This document shows positions 12,256-24,850 of a stretch of DNA of 64,000 nt, one piece after another. This DNA comes from Bostrychus sinensis (lineage: Eukaryota; Chordata; Actinopteri; Gobiiformes; Eleotridae). Made by a program: the position numbers and the translations under genes. Each line of letters starts with the position of its first letter. Position 1 is the stretch's first letter. Below the pieces are notes generated by a model that did no database searches, was not told the DNA's origin, and saw only the letters and a program-made list of their open reading frames with translations. The stretch lies in the NCBI GenBank assembly GCA_020698575.1, contig CM036251.1, positions 12,998,288 to 13,062,287 of the forward strand. The letters run 5' to 3'.

Positions 12256-13609
12256 GGCTGTGTCCGAATGTCATCCCTAATCCCTCTATAGTGCACTATG
12301 TAGTGTCCAAACATCACCTCTAGCCCCTAACCCCTCAGTCACTATATAGTCCAGCACTATATAGTGAACTCTATAGTGCACTCATTTTGTGGATGATTCA
12401 GATTCTCGCACACTATTTTTCTCTCACCGGTGATCATGTGACTCTGGCATCTGTGTAAAAAAAGTTTGTTGAAACTCTGCTGATAATGTTCTTCTGTGAT
12501 AAAGCCCGGCCACACTCACTTGATGTTTTAGTGTTTATAGATAAATAATAGTCACGTCAATGTGATATTTAACATGAATCATCGCTATAATGAATAAAAC
12601 GGACTGGATCATTGCAGCTCTGTGCCTTACGTGAGGAGGCTAAATGCTGGGTAAGCTAACGTTAGAAATTTTACACTGCAATGGTTTATTTAAGAGCTTT
12701 TTATTCCTGATTACAATGTGACATAAGTAAAAACAACTTTTCTAACTGGTTTCATTCAGACGTGTTATGTACAGTTTAAAGACCTGTCGTGGTCCCGCTG
12801 TTCTCCTCCGACACTCGCAAAGCATTCTGGTCTATACTGACCGTCTAGTGACCATCGCTGTCCACTACTTTTCAAAATGCATTCTGGGAAATTTTGAGTG
12901 TACTATTTTTTATGCATTAGATATTTGGACACCACTACAAAATGGCGTGACCACTACATAGTGCACTATATATGGATTAGGGAGGACGTTCAGACACACC
13001 CATAATGCAATCTAAATTTCCCACAATGCATTTTGAAAAGTAGTGGACAGCAATGGTCACTAAACGGTCAGTATAGACCAAAATGCTTTGCGAGTTTAGG
13101 AGGAAACCAGCGGGACCGCAACAGGTCTTTAAACTGTACACAACACGTCTGAATAAAACCAGTTAGAAACGCTGTTTTTACTTCTGTCAGGTCACATTTA
13201 GGAATAAATAGCTCTTAAATAAAACATTATGGTGTAAAATTGTTAACGTTAACTTAGCTTAGCCGGTACAGCTTCCCCTCTGAAGGCAAAGAGCTGCAAT
13301 AATCCAGTCTGTTTTATTTATTAAAGTGATAATTCATGCTAAATATTACACGTATGATTATTATTTAACTATAAATAACTAAAATATCACTAAAGTCTGG
13401 CTTTATCACAGAAGCCCATTATCAGCGGAGCTCGCCGAACTTTTTGTTTACACAGACACCAGAGTCACGTGATCAATGGCGAGTTAAAAATAGTGCGCGA
13501 GTGTCCGAATCATTCACAAAATGAGTCCACTATAGAGTCTGCTATATAGTGCGGGACTATTTAGGGACTGATGGGGTTAGGGTGCTAGGGGTGACGTCCG
13601 GACACAGCC
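12256..13609. mobile_element. Composite foldback: MITE plus inverted truncated second copy
   Basis: The left end is GGCTGTGTCCGAATGTCA and the right end, reverse complemented, GGCTGTGTCCGGACGTCA. The direct repeat ATG flanks it (12253-12255 and 13610-13612). The arms of about 600 bp (12256-12890 and 13010-13609) are inverted copies of each other. A third terminus (GGATTAGGGAGGACGTTCAG, to about 13004) sits in the centre. The structure therefore reads as one full MITE at 12256 to about 13004, followed by an inverted copy that lost its inner end. A 3-bp duplication would suit PIF/Harbinger, but this is not proven. Confidence 0.75.
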
Positions 13610-13714
13610 ATGGATATAGTCAAGTCCAAGTTTGCTTTTTAAAGGATTTGCGATCTTTAATTGGTACTCATTCTTCCCCCTAGCATTCGAACTCTTGTGT
13701 AAATTGGTGAATCT

Positions 13715-13860
13715 GATCTGCCCCAAGTGAATGAATGTGAGAGTGAATGGTTGTCTGTCAGTGTATATCTCTCTCTGCCAGCCCTCCAACCAACTAGCCA
13801 CTACCCCAACTAAGGCACACACTTGCTGGGACAGTGCTCTAGCCACCCACAAACCTGGAA
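13715..13860 (+). repeat. Fragment of common teleost non-LTR-like tail repeat
   Basis: CCCAAGTGAATGAATGTGAG, then AGTGAATGGTTGTCTGTCAG and a diverged 'CAGCCCT..' part match the fuller copy at 59637-59936. Confidence 0.6.
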
Positions 13861-13870
13861 CAACGTGAAA

Positions 13871-14962
13871 GGTTATGAACACAATGCAGCTGATTTTAAC
13901 TTAGTTCAGTTGTTAGTCATGTCATGTTTTGTTGCTACAGATGCTGAACAGTGTGACCTTGCTGTGTCCATCCTGAGTGAGCTGTTTGTATGGGGCAGCT
14001 CGTAGATCTCCGGTCGACAGTGGAACAGGCCCCGCGCTGCTGGATAATAGGCTCTAACAGGACGATTGAAGGCCTGATTGATTTCCCTTCAGCGTACAGG
14101 GGCCAGTCCCTCATCAGGATTCAGACCGGAGCGGGATCAGGATAAAGACAGACAGCTCCCAGGCCTGCGGCTATACAAACGTCAGTCAGATCCGGCGTGA
14201 GGAGACAGGAGGAAAATTAGCCCTGTGTACTGTAAATACTGAGCTGTCGGTGAAGGACGCTATCACGGAGAGCAGCTTGTTTATTTGGACCAAGAATCAA
14301 CAGTTTCCATTACGCTCAGAAGTTTATTTTCTATTATAGAGACAAGCTACAGAGAGTTTACCCAATGAGGTACAGGAAATTTTTTAAATGCCTTGGAGTA
14401 CTGTCTGTCCACACTAATGCATTTCAATTTTACTTTAGCAAAAACTACTACTTACTAAAAGATTCCTGTCCTCTTTAACCTATTACAGACCATATCAGTT
14501 TATTTTAATGAGGCCAAATGTTGTATGAAATTAAATTACTTAGCTGTCAAGAATAAAATGCTGCATTTATGTGGTTCTTGAAAACACTGGAAAGCTTATT
14601 TAGAACTGAAAAATGCACATGGACGCTTGCTCAAGTCAGAAAAAGACTTGTTGTTGTGTTTAAACTTCTGATGGTACATGCCTTATAGACACAACTGATA
14701 AGCAGCTGTTTGATTTGCATAATAAGTCTGATTGAACATTGCTAATAATGAGTTTACGGTGAGATTTCATCACAAAAGAGTCACAAAATGTAATTAGAAA
14801 CGCCAATCATTACCACTAATTTGTTGTTTTTAGTCCTGACTGCAAAATTGTTCAGTATTTGTTTATGTAAATAACTTTCAGCTTCTAATTTGAAGGCTTA
14901 ATGTTAAATTTTATTTGTGAGGCTGGGTTAAAAAAACATTACTTACCATTACTGACACCATT
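13871..14962. other. grm8 intron, no feature recognised
   Basis: No repeat end, ORF with a domain, or RNA motif seen. Confidence 0.45.
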
Positions 14963-14970
14963 GGTTTAAG

Positions 14971-15263
14971 CCTAAGTTAAGAGAGTCGCAGGCCCCTTAA
15001 ACTTCCAAAAATCTCTTGCTGACCCCCTAATTATACAACTTCCTTCTATTCAAAAGACTAGTTCATGTTTTTCTCCATATATTTTCATAAAAACATTACA
15101 AAAAACACAGATTGTTGGCTAAAAATTGTTTGAAAGTAATATTTTTAAACAAGTATACAACTGTACTTCATTTCAAACTCAATTTCTTTTTATGTACTTA
15201 ATATAGAGAGCCTCTGGGGGCCCCTCTGCAGTTCCTTTGCGGGCCCCCACTTTGGGAACCAGT
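14971..15263 (-). mobile_element. hAT MITE (same family as 24539-24842)
   Basis: In inverted orientation it ends in CCCCCACTTTGGGAACCAGT, the reverse of the 24539 copy's CAGTGGTTCCCAAAGTGGGG. The other end shares CTAAGTTAAGAGAGTCGC with that copy. The 8-bp duplication GGTTTAAG is at 14963-14970 and 15264-15271. Confidence 0.75.
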
Positions 15264-15271
15264 GGTTTAAG

Positions 15272-17337
15272 GAAAATGGTAATGCTAATGTAAAATAAGA
15301 CAGTTCATCCCAAATACAAATATATAATTACTACTATACTGTGTACTATGGTCATCTCTCTGTCACTATAACACATTTTCGTGTCTATTTTCCAACATAA
15401 TGACATTAATGACTCACCTAAATGCCTTAATTGCATTCAGTCAGACGCATTAACAAAGTACTGAGAGTCTTACACTGCAGCTGTTAAAAATGTCTGTCCT
15501 GTTGGCATTATCGCTGCACTCTGAGCCGAACACACAGTTAGCTGTTCATTAAGGTCCCATCACTGTTTCAGGCCTTTCACCGCTCGTCACATCTCACCAA
15601 AGACAACAACAGACACCGCAGACTTCACTGACTGTGTCCTCCTCTAATGTGATCTGGACCCAGCTGTTACAGTGCTCCAGTCACATGATCGCTCGGGTCA
15701 CATGACTGAGCAAAACCAGAGCAGGACCCCAGGGACCCACAGCTCGCAGACGGTGAACTCCACAAATGATGCCAGCCCGGTCTTTCAGCGGCAAATTGAA
15801 TCCGGCAAAATTTTATGACACAACCAAGAGAGCGTTAAATTATTTGACATGTTCTAATGCAATTCTGTGCAACCTTTTAACACACAGAATCATATCATAT
15901 ATTTATCTTTTTTAAACACTAAGTTATCTTTAAACAAGTGTTTTGCCTCTACCAAAACAAAAAATGAGACTTTCTAAGAGCTACTAATTGGTACCACTTG
16001 TCAACACTAAATGGGCAACCATTAATATTTTGGCTTACAGAGAAACAGCACAAAATAAATATTTGCAGTATCACTCAATAAAAAATAAAAGCAGGAAAGT
16101 TCTGCATTGAAAAGGATAAAAAGTGCACCATTAATCATTTGGACAAAGTACAACAAGTTATCGCATTAAAAAAGGTTAAACAAGAAGGACATCTGGACAT
16201 GTTTCATCACTTTTTCCATTTCTACTGATAAACACTGCAGAGGGAGTGGTCAAACCTGATGGGACTCAGGGCAATCAGCAGCTGAACGGCGTGGACTGGA
16301 GTGCGAGGCAGGGTCGCAGAGAGAAACTTAGAATTAAAGTGTTCTTGTTTCAGCAGTGAGTTGTAGACTGGAGGAAGATTAGACCTCCTCCCCTGTTTAG
16401 AGAGGGTTTTCCACTACTTTTTACTGTATATAAACTTCTTACTAACTCCTTCTAAATGTCTTCTAAAAACACACCTTGTCCAGATGACCTTGTTCAGCTG
16501 TTTTTCACTGAATTCTCCCAGAGACCCTACACAGACGTTATCCCATAACGATCACATTAAAACTCCCCCCACTCTTCTTACACCAAAGGGAGCATGTGCT
16601 TAGCTAATGTTCAAAGTATTCCTAATAAATTGGTCTTAATATGTCCCGTCTGCACAGATCAATTCATTTTAACTTTATTAACACCCAAAGGGGAATTAAA
16701 TGTAATGAGGAAGTTCGAAAATGTGAAATGGAAATACTGGGCACTAAGATATTTATGCAGGAGAACAGAATTTCACTCCAAGCTTGGTGAAAGGTCACTA
16801 ATGAGCTGCAGAAGTAAAAGAAAAGACCAAAGAAACACTCAAGTTACGCTGTTACTTTCTACCTCAAGATATCAACAAAGTGCAGAGGCCTAAAATAATA
16901 ACATGTTGTAAAAAGGAAGTTGAGTGTGTTTTACTGAAGCTCTGATGTTCACAGCCAATGCGTAGATGAGGTCTTGTGAAGTCTGAAGTAGGTCAAATGA
17001 TAGGAGCATTTCTACACGATTGTTTTCTTTACAACATCCGGAAGAAATGTATATCCTCTATTACGCCTTATAAATAATAAATCACGTACTCATCATAAAC
17101 ATTAATATGAAGGGGCACAAACAGACTGATTGGATTACACAGAGGGTTGAACTAACATTGAATGGCAATAGGTTTGGACAACTACTATATGTGGTATCAG
17201 TAAGCCTCCAGGCAGGTTTAAGGCAATAGTCTGACATTTCATTTAATCCTGATTGGATTATAGACTGCCCATAAACCACTTTAGTCATAATAAATCATGG
17301 AATCGTTAAATTCCATGATAAAACAAACAGGATAATG
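15272..17337. other. grm8 intron, no feature recognised
   Basis: Single-copy-looking AT-rich DNA. The short frame at 16594-16893 shows no domain. Confidence 0.45.
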
Positions 17338-18447
17338 CAGAGGTAGGTACTTTTACTCAACTAATTTACAGTTTATATTTTTTTAAGTGTACTTCCTGAA
17401 AAAAAGAAATAAAAAGAAAAGAGAAAAGAAATGATGGAGAGAGAGTAAAGCAAGTTTTAGAAATGCTAGCTTTTGTTTTCAGCTCATTAGTGTAAGAGGG
17501 TAACTTTTTGGAGACTCGCTACAAGGAGATTTGAGATGAAGTACAGATTTTGAAAAAAAAAAGTATACTCCCTCAATACAGTTTCTGTCACATTTTACTT
17601 TATGATTTTTGCATAATTTTTAAATGAGTATGTATCTTTGACCGCAGTGACAAAGTGTGTGAAAGTAGAAGCAGTGGTAGTAGCAGCAATGGCAGTGACA
17701 CTGTAGTTACGTTCAATATTGTTCTCAAGTAACAATTTTTACTTCTAATGGAGTGAATATTTCAAAGTAACAGTGTTACGACCTGAAGGTGAAACATATT
17801 TAACAGGAGACACAGGAGTCAGAAGGGTTCGTGTTTAAGTTGTTTTATTTTGTTAAACTCGATTTATTTTGGTGCTTTCATTAGTTTTAGTTTCAAAAAC
17901 CTCTCCTGTGCCCAAAAATAACAAAAAAAAAAAAAAAAAAGGTGGAATCTGGTGAGATGGCCAAACAGAACCAAACAAAAGGTGGGGGAACAGGCCAACC
18001 CTACACAGGACGGTAGGAGCTGCCACCTTCCCTAACACAAAACCACCCCAAAACTAACCCTAAGGAAAAGAAAAGGCATAAAAAGCACAGCCAGTACCAT
18101 CAGGTTAAACAATAAGCTAACAAAAACTCAAGAGCAGGCATCGAGAGCGCTGCGTGAGCGGTGGTGCAGAGCTCTGGAGCACGCGAGGGAACGTGCGCAC
18201 GCCCCTGGTGAGTGGAGCAGGAGCTGAACGAGAGCGAGAGACGGGCGGCACACAGGTGACCTGTTTATAGGCTCTGGTGAGCAGCGAAGAAAAAACAAAC
18301 GTTTCTGACTTAATAAAAACAAAAACTGTCAAATAGTACAAAAGTACAAAGGCAACTTGGACAAAGGACAAAAATAAGGAAGAAACCAGCAGCTAACAAA
18401 CAGTACTTTTACTCAAGTACTGATTTGGAGTACTTTTTCCAACTCTG
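17338..18447. mobile_element. hAT-like element of the TACTTTTACTCAAGTA family, interrupted by a solo LTR
   Basis: The left end CAGAGGTAGGTACTTTTACT and right end GAGTACTTTTTCCAACTCTG match the family member at 38161-38628. The flanking 8-mers agree poorly, so the ends or the duplication have decayed. The interior is occupied by the solo LTR at 17774-18398. Confidence 0.55.
17774..18398. mobile_element. Solo LTR (625 bp) with 5-bp target duplication
   Basis: It begins TGTTACGACC and ends GCTAACA, with TGTTA..TAACA inverted ends, and is flanked by AACAG on both sides (17769-17773 and 18399-18403). These are the marks of an LTR left after recombination. It contains an A run (about 17922-17940) and a GC-rich part (18140-18250). 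There is no internal coding region. Ty3/gypsy is likely from the 5-bp duplication, but other LTR groups cannot be excluded. Confidence 0.75.
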
Positions 18448-18455
18448 AGAATGTG

Positions 18456-21065
18456 TTTGCCATTGATAATGTAAAGCACATTAATATACAGTAGGAACCA
18501 GTTACGCTTTTTCCAAAACATTAAAACACTCCACATCTCTTTTTTATGAACACATGAACATCACTGCATGTTTTTAGCCTCTTTTTCACAACTCTTGCTT
18601 CCCTTGTTGCACACTGTGTAAGATGTGTCCTTTTCCTGATTGTGGCCAATTCCCTTCACTGTGGGACATGCAGTAATCTTAGATTGCAAAAAAACGGCAC
18701 AACATGATGTGAGATTTAATCACAAAATAAAGTGTTAAAGCGTTAGGGTTGATCATGATGCAAATTAATGGGATATGATGACACTTTTACAAGCTTTGGG
18801 CCCACTTCAGATCAAATGATATAGTGTACTTTCATGTTTTTAGCTACTTGTCTAGCAAGAAAAATTCTAGCAGTATTGATGATCCTTCTCAAGGAATGTT
18901 AGTAGTAAGAGGTAAGTAATTGTTCACAGATGTGGACTTTTTCTAGCTCAGGTGTAAATGTTGTTGTATGTAAATGCTCAGTTCAGTTACAAATTTTTAT
19001 ATCGCACAATGGTAAAGAATCGCCCCATCACCTCTTCAGCAGCAGAAGAGACTGCAAGCATCTGTATTTCTTTTGGTGCAAACACTCTTTTATGAAGGCC
19101 TGGGAAATTTTAGTCTTTATATATGTTCAGACACAAAGCAAGACTAGATTTCAACTATCGCAGAACTAAACCAAGACTTGACTGAATTAAGGGCTATACA
19201 AGGGTAAGAAGACTAAACCACAGATGATTATAGGACAAAACTAATGGGGCTAAATCTGTGACTAAACATTACACTTGAGTAATAAACCAGAACTAAACCA
19301 GAAGGAAGAGTGGGACTATCAAGAGGTGCTGTGATAGGACACAAATTAGTTATTAAACAAATCCAGTTAGGGGTCACAGGGACAGACATAAAACCATTCA
19401 CTTTCATATTTATTAAGGTAAGATTCCCTAACAAGTCAGCCTGCCCCAAGAGCATACACACAACCTCCGCGCTGAAATGCAATTAGGCATTATTCTTAAT
19501 TTCTAATTTAAAGACTAGAATGTTCACTTTATGTTCATATTTTGGCAATACTTTCTCTTGTGTATGCTCTTGTGTAATTATGCCATAATTTTGGGTCTAC
19601 AGAGACAAAGCAATCCTAATAAAAAACTTTAATTATGTTTTTAAATCATTAAACTTTTTTTTACCAACATGACATGAGTTGCAATCTCTGCTGTCAACCT
19701 CCAAAGCTAAATCTAAATTATAAGCTTTATTTACTCGCGGAAACATTTCCTCCGGGCGTAATATGATGATGTTTATTTAGACAATATAATTATAGGAGTA
19801 TTCAAGTTGGAGCAGGCCGTAAAGTTTAATGAGAATGTAGTAGTGGCAGCATAAATCAGTTTTGTTGACGCATTAACGGTCAGGTGTCTTCCCATTGGAC
19901 GCCATGTTGGTTGTGTGTTTTCAGTGACAGTGACTGATGCTCGTCATCCCTTTAGCGTTCAGCCCCAGTGAACACTTGAAGAAGAAATCCATCTGAAGTG
20001 ACAGCAAACGTCCATCATGGGCTCCACGCTGCGCTTATATTTTAGTATTTAAATGAAAATCCCATTTGCCGTCATCTGGACAAGAAACAGGATTGGCCCC
20101 GAGGTAAATCTGACATGTCTACCTCTGTTGTGCACAGCGGGGATCAGAAGCAGATAAAAGTGAGTCAGTAACAAATCCAGGATTTTCTTTAATTGAATGT
20201 TTAAGTCGCTTTAAATAGCAACAAGATTTTTATGTCCTCAAAGGGAGGTTCACATAAGTTCTTGATTTATGTTGTGTTTTAAATAAATTAAAAGAAAAGC
20301 TAGCTTGGACAAACAGCTAAATGTTAAACGTGCTGGAGAAGAAGCACCTTCATGTCTCCTTCTGGGAAAACCGACTTTTGGCAACTTTATTTAGGTTCAT
20401 TTAAAAAAAATAAAGTCAGACCAATCAGCATTACCCCACAACAGTGCCATCTAGTGTCAGTGTAGAAGCTTGTAGAAATCTATCAACTTTCAAGCCAATT
20501 ATTATTCAGATATCTAAATTTAGAGCATTGTTTTTGCTGTCATTCTGCGCTTTTTCTGTTTCGAGTCACACCCCCCCTCCTCCTCCCCATCACCAACTCA
20601 ACTACAGAACCATCTCACGCGGCGTTTTGTATGCTTACATTCTTTAAATCTCTCATTGAAGTGACATTGTTGAACTAAAAGGAATATTTTCTGTTATGGG
20701 TCAAAGTAAATTTAGAGAGCTACAACTCTGGTTTTATAGCCACATCTAGCATCTACACAGCTGGGACGCACAGCTTGATCGCTTCATACATAATACATTG
20801 AGAACACAAGACAACACAAATCTCTAATGAGCCTCTTGTCGACTACATCCTGTGTGGTATGGTGTCTGCTTTTGAGAATTAACAATAAGCTATGTTTTCT
20901 ATATGGAAATTTATTGGTTTTATACATTAAGCATGAGCACCATACACTCACACTCTACCTTTACTGATGCCCTACACCGCAGCATGTCATTAAATAAATG
21001 GCATGGCAAACTGATATCCTTTGAGAAAGACCTCTGTTGTTGTTGCTAACCTGAGCTGGATGGTA
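18456..21065. other. grm8 intron, no gene recognised
   Basis: AT-rich. At 19160-19320 several ACTAAACCA-like words resemble the unit of the 27.4 kb minisatellite. Nothing else is recognised. Confidence 0.45.
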
Positions 21066-21136
21066 ACTAATATGGTCTAGGGGTATGATTCTCACTTGGG
21101 GTGGAAGTCCTGGTTTTTCAAATTCTGGACGAGCCC
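21066..21136 (+). pseudogene. tRNA-Pro pseudogene
   Basis: GGTCTAGGGGTATGATTCTC is the D arm and start of the anticodon arm of eukaryotic tRNA-Pro, and the 3' end reads CTGGACGAGCCCC as in that tRNA. The 5' acceptor strand no longer pairs, the anticodon stem is broken and the T arm has extra T's. The loop would show GGG. It is a decayed copy. Confidence 0.65.
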
Positions 21137-21259
21137 CATTTGTGAGCAACTGGGGTCAAGTTACTTTGCAATAACAAATTTCCTAATTCCTTCAGTAGAC
21201 AGTTGTCAGGAACACTCCCATTTTGTAGAATCAGACTGTGACCAATACTACACCATATA

Positions 21260-22385
21260 CAGTGCCTATAAAAAAGTTTTCACATAGTTTTCCTTTATTG
21301 TTGCCTTACAACCAGGAATTTAAATGGATCACTGAGAGTTTTTTGTCAGTCACTTTACATCTCATGACAACAACTATATTGATTGTGAAGCAAACATGAA
21401 ATATGGCAGAAAAACAGAAAACCTGAGTGTGCAAAAGAATTCACCCCCTTTTTAAAGAGGCCGCTAAATAAGATCGGGTAGTATTTAACCTCAGAAGTTG
21501 CACGATCTGTCTGCAATTTAGCTGTCATAATGTCACAGAAACACTGTTTAATTCATTATTATAACATGTAAAAATACAGATACACACCAAACCAGCCTGA
21601 AGAGGACCACCTAAAACTCACAAACCGGGCAAGGAGTGCATTCATCAGAGAGGCAACAATAAGACCAAAGGTGACCCTGAAAGAGCTGCAGAGCTCCACA
21701 GCAGAGACTGTTGTATCTGTCCCAGGACCACTCTGAACCGTACACTCCACAGAGCTGGGCTGAGTGGAAGAGTGGACATTGCTTGGGGAAAACAATAAGA
21801 AAGCATGTTTTGTCTTTGCCAAAAGGCACGTGGGAGACTCCCCAAACACGAGAAGGCCCTCTGTCCAGATACAATTAAAATGTGTATGTATGTATGTGTA
21901 GCACAAACCTAGCACCTGACTGTGGCCCCTCTCTAAAGTGAAGCCTGGCGATGGCAGTGTCCTGCTGTGGGGATATTTGTCATTGGTAGGGACTGGGACA
22001 CTGCTCAGAACTGAAGGAAAGAAGAATCGGGCTAAATACAGGGAAATTTGTGAAGAAAATGACTCAATCAGTGCTGCACAATGCATCCAACCTGAAGGAG
22101 CTGGAGCTGTTTTTAGACGAAGAATGAGCACAAATTCCAGTAAATTTAAGAAGGAAGCTCATAAACACTCAGAGCTGGAAGTCTTTCAAAAGGTGGTTCT
22201 ACAAAGTTACTGACTTCAGGGGGTGAATACTTGTGCACACTCAAGTTTTCTGTTTTTCTATAATATTTCTTGTTTGCTTCATAATAAAAAATATTTCACA
22301 TCCTTAAAGTTGTTGTCATGAGATGCAAAGTGACTGACATAAACCTCTCAATGATCCATTTAAATTCCTGGCTGTAGGATATATG
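21260..22385 (+). mobile_element. Tc1/mariner-like transposon relic
   Basis: The left end is TA|CAGTGCCTATAAAAAAG. Inverted stretches near both ends (about 21308-21375 and 22312-22378) match over about 65 bp (AGGAATTTAAATGGATCA and CATCTCATGACAACAACT). The interior is recognisable transposase DNA in sense orientation (helix-turn-helix linker region at 21590-21740, 'GGTGGTTCTACAAAGT' at the 3' end) but riddled with stops and deletions. The outermost right TIR is lost. The minus ORF 21559-22131 is antisense to it. Confidence 0.75.
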
Positions 22386-23800
22386 TACAATATGAGCAAC
22401 TAATATAGTTGTAAAGCACATATTTAACATAAGATTGCACAAAAAGTAGTTGAAGAAGCCTTGTTAGCTGTTAATAAGTGGATTTTTATTGGTACACAAC
22501 TGTCTTTGCTCCAGTCTGCTTCTCCAAACTGGAAATGTGCTGTCAATTCCCTACTGTAAAGAAAAACAACCACTAATAAGCTACTGGGACTATCCTTTGA
22601 TTTTTTTTGTCATACTCCAACAATACATAATAGACTTTTCGTGGGAGTAGAGGCTGGTCAAAGCAACCTGTTTAAACTAAGCAGATCCACGGACAGCTGG
22701 CAGTGAGCAGGCCACAGTGAGAGGGCTTTCATCTGCAGAGGCTCAGATGAACAAACAGAGGTCAGAGAGAGTTCAGAGCCAGATTAGACATGGACAGAAA
22801 ACAGGGGTGATCCTTCTTCAGCAAAACAAAAGACAAACAAACTGGAGCTCGTGTTGTTCTTTTGTTATGACTCCACACAAAGTGAACAACTCATGTCTTT
22901 GAAGTGTTCGGAGGGAGCGTCTGACAGAGATCAACTAGAACACTTAAATTAATATTAATATTAAATAATATGTTGCAGAAAGCAGACTTTATCTCACAGT
23001 ACAGCCCAAGCAGGAATAACTAATTGGTTCCATTGTGTTTTGAAGTTGTGGACCTTTTACCAGTTTACCCACTGAGCCACAGGAACAATTACTGGCAAAG
23101 TGATTATTTTGCTGCCAAATGCTTAAAACAGGTCTCAAATACATCTAAAATGAATTGGTCATTTCAGCACAATTTCCCTGTGGAGACAATAATGAATAAC
23201 TGGTGTCCTTTAAGTTATTTTTTTCCGTATTGATGGAGAAAATCAGCAGGTCATAGTCCCCTGAATACACCTTTCACAGTGATCTTCCCGACAGTGATTT
23301 TGTTGTGTCTTTGTTTGTTGAGTTTGTTGTTTGGGCCTGGATTCCTCCTGGTGTTATCTGACTCTGACTGGTCTGAGATCAGCAGGACGTTGGTCTGAAC
23401 ATTGATTTTGTTAGGCTTGAATGGTTTCTGTTTCTGAGCTGAATAATGAGAGACACTGGCACAAACAGGATTATTTTTGGGAAGAAACTGACACCAGCTT
23501 CTGTGGTTTATTTTACAGTTTAAAGGACAGAGGAGAATTTGACTGCTTTTGAGAAGTCCATTGTAAGTATTTTACACTGCAATACAAAACTAGTTCATTG
23601 ACCTTTTGCTAATTCCTGGGAACTCGCTGGTACGAGAGTCTCATGGACTCCTGAGATACTGGCCCATAATTATGAATATGTTACCCAATGCATTTTTTTT
23701 TTTTCCTACTACCACTTATTCCCACTGGAGGCTGAGGGGAGCTGGAGCCTTTCCTTGCTTGCCTTGCACAGCAGATGGATTCTTGTGAGAATATTTTAGG
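22386..23800. other. grm8 intron, no feature recognised
   Basis: Only short frames and a T/C run near 23692-23705. Confidence 0.45.
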
Positions 23801-23808
23801 TTTGATTG

Positions 23809-24342
23809 TAGTGATGGGCAGTCCGCTCCTTTTGGCTCGGCTCCCTCAGAAGAGCGGCTCTTATGGCTTAAAAATTGAATCAGTGTTTTTGTAAAAGCCT
23901 TATATTTATGCAGTTTGAACAAAATACAGTTACAAAATGTAATACGCATCTTTGCTGTCTCCAGTATAATCAAAATGCAACCAGATGCTGCTTGTTTTTG
24001 TTTTTTTGCTAATTTCTTCACTTTTTTCCAACAAACTTTAACATTTAACATTTAAAATCTCTTTCTGCTGCTCTGTGTACCTGGCCTGTGCCATTACACT
24101 CCCTGTCTTCACAGCCCACTTCACTTCTGTCACATAATATGATCCTAGTCTGTCCTCACATGTGATTGGCTGTAAGGTGTACCCATCAGGAAAAAGTCCA
24201 CTCAGCTTGCGCAGATTTTGAGCAGATATGAGCGGATATGAGCAGCTGAAGAGTCGGCTCTCATTTACAGGTGTCGCTTCTTCAGAGTCGTTTCAAAGAA
24301 TTAGCTCTTAGAGCCGCCTTGTTCACAAACACCCCATTATTA
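23809..24342. mobile_element. hAT-type MITE (534 bp)
   Basis: The left terminus is TAGTGATGGGCAG and the right, reverse complemented, TAATAATGGGG. A perfect 8-bp duplication TTTGATTG lies at 23801-23808 and 24343-24350. GGCTC-rich repeats inside (GGCTCGGCTCC, AGAGCGGCTCTTA, TTAGAGCCGCC) are typical of this fish family. Confidence 0.85.
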
Positions 24343-24538
24343 TTTGATTGGTTTTCCGGTACTAATGTAAACAAGATGGCACTGCTGTAATTGGATAACT
24401 CTCTGGTAGGACGTTGATTTAATCACTGACCAATCATTTACCTCTCATCACTTTCTGCAAAACCCCACAACAGAACGCAACAGAACCATCTGGCTCTGGT
24501 TCTATCCCAGCTACTCTGGGCCTGAGAATACCTTGGAC

Positions 24539-24842
24539 CAGTGGTTCCCAAAGTGGGGTCCAGTGCCCCCTGGGGGTGCACAAAGGTACTGCAAGGGGTC
24601 CCCCAGAGGTTGTCTAAATTAAGTTTAATTTGAAATTAATTATAGTTATACTGTATATGTTTAAAAAAAAAACTATTACTTCAACTATTTTTAGCCAGTT
24701 TTTTGTGTTTTTGGTGAGTTCTTTTGTAGGAGTATAAGGAGAAAAACATGACTAACAAAGAGAAGTTCTATTTTTGGGGGTCCACGTGGGATTTTCGAAA
24801 ATTTAAGGGGGCCAGCGACACTCTTGACTTTAGGAATGGCTG
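24539..24842 (+). mobile_element. hAT-type MITE (304 bp)
   Basis: The left end is CAGTGGTTCCCAAAGTGGGG and the right end, reverse complemented, CAGCCATTCCTAAAGTC. A perfect 8-bp duplication CCTTGGAC lies at 24531-24538 and 24843-24850. Confidence 0.88.
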
Positions 24843-24850
24843 CCTTGGAC

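Noticed and set aside
21559..22131. Minus-strand frame of 190 codons
   Set aside because: It is antisense to a decayed Tc1-like transposase and has no protein family features.
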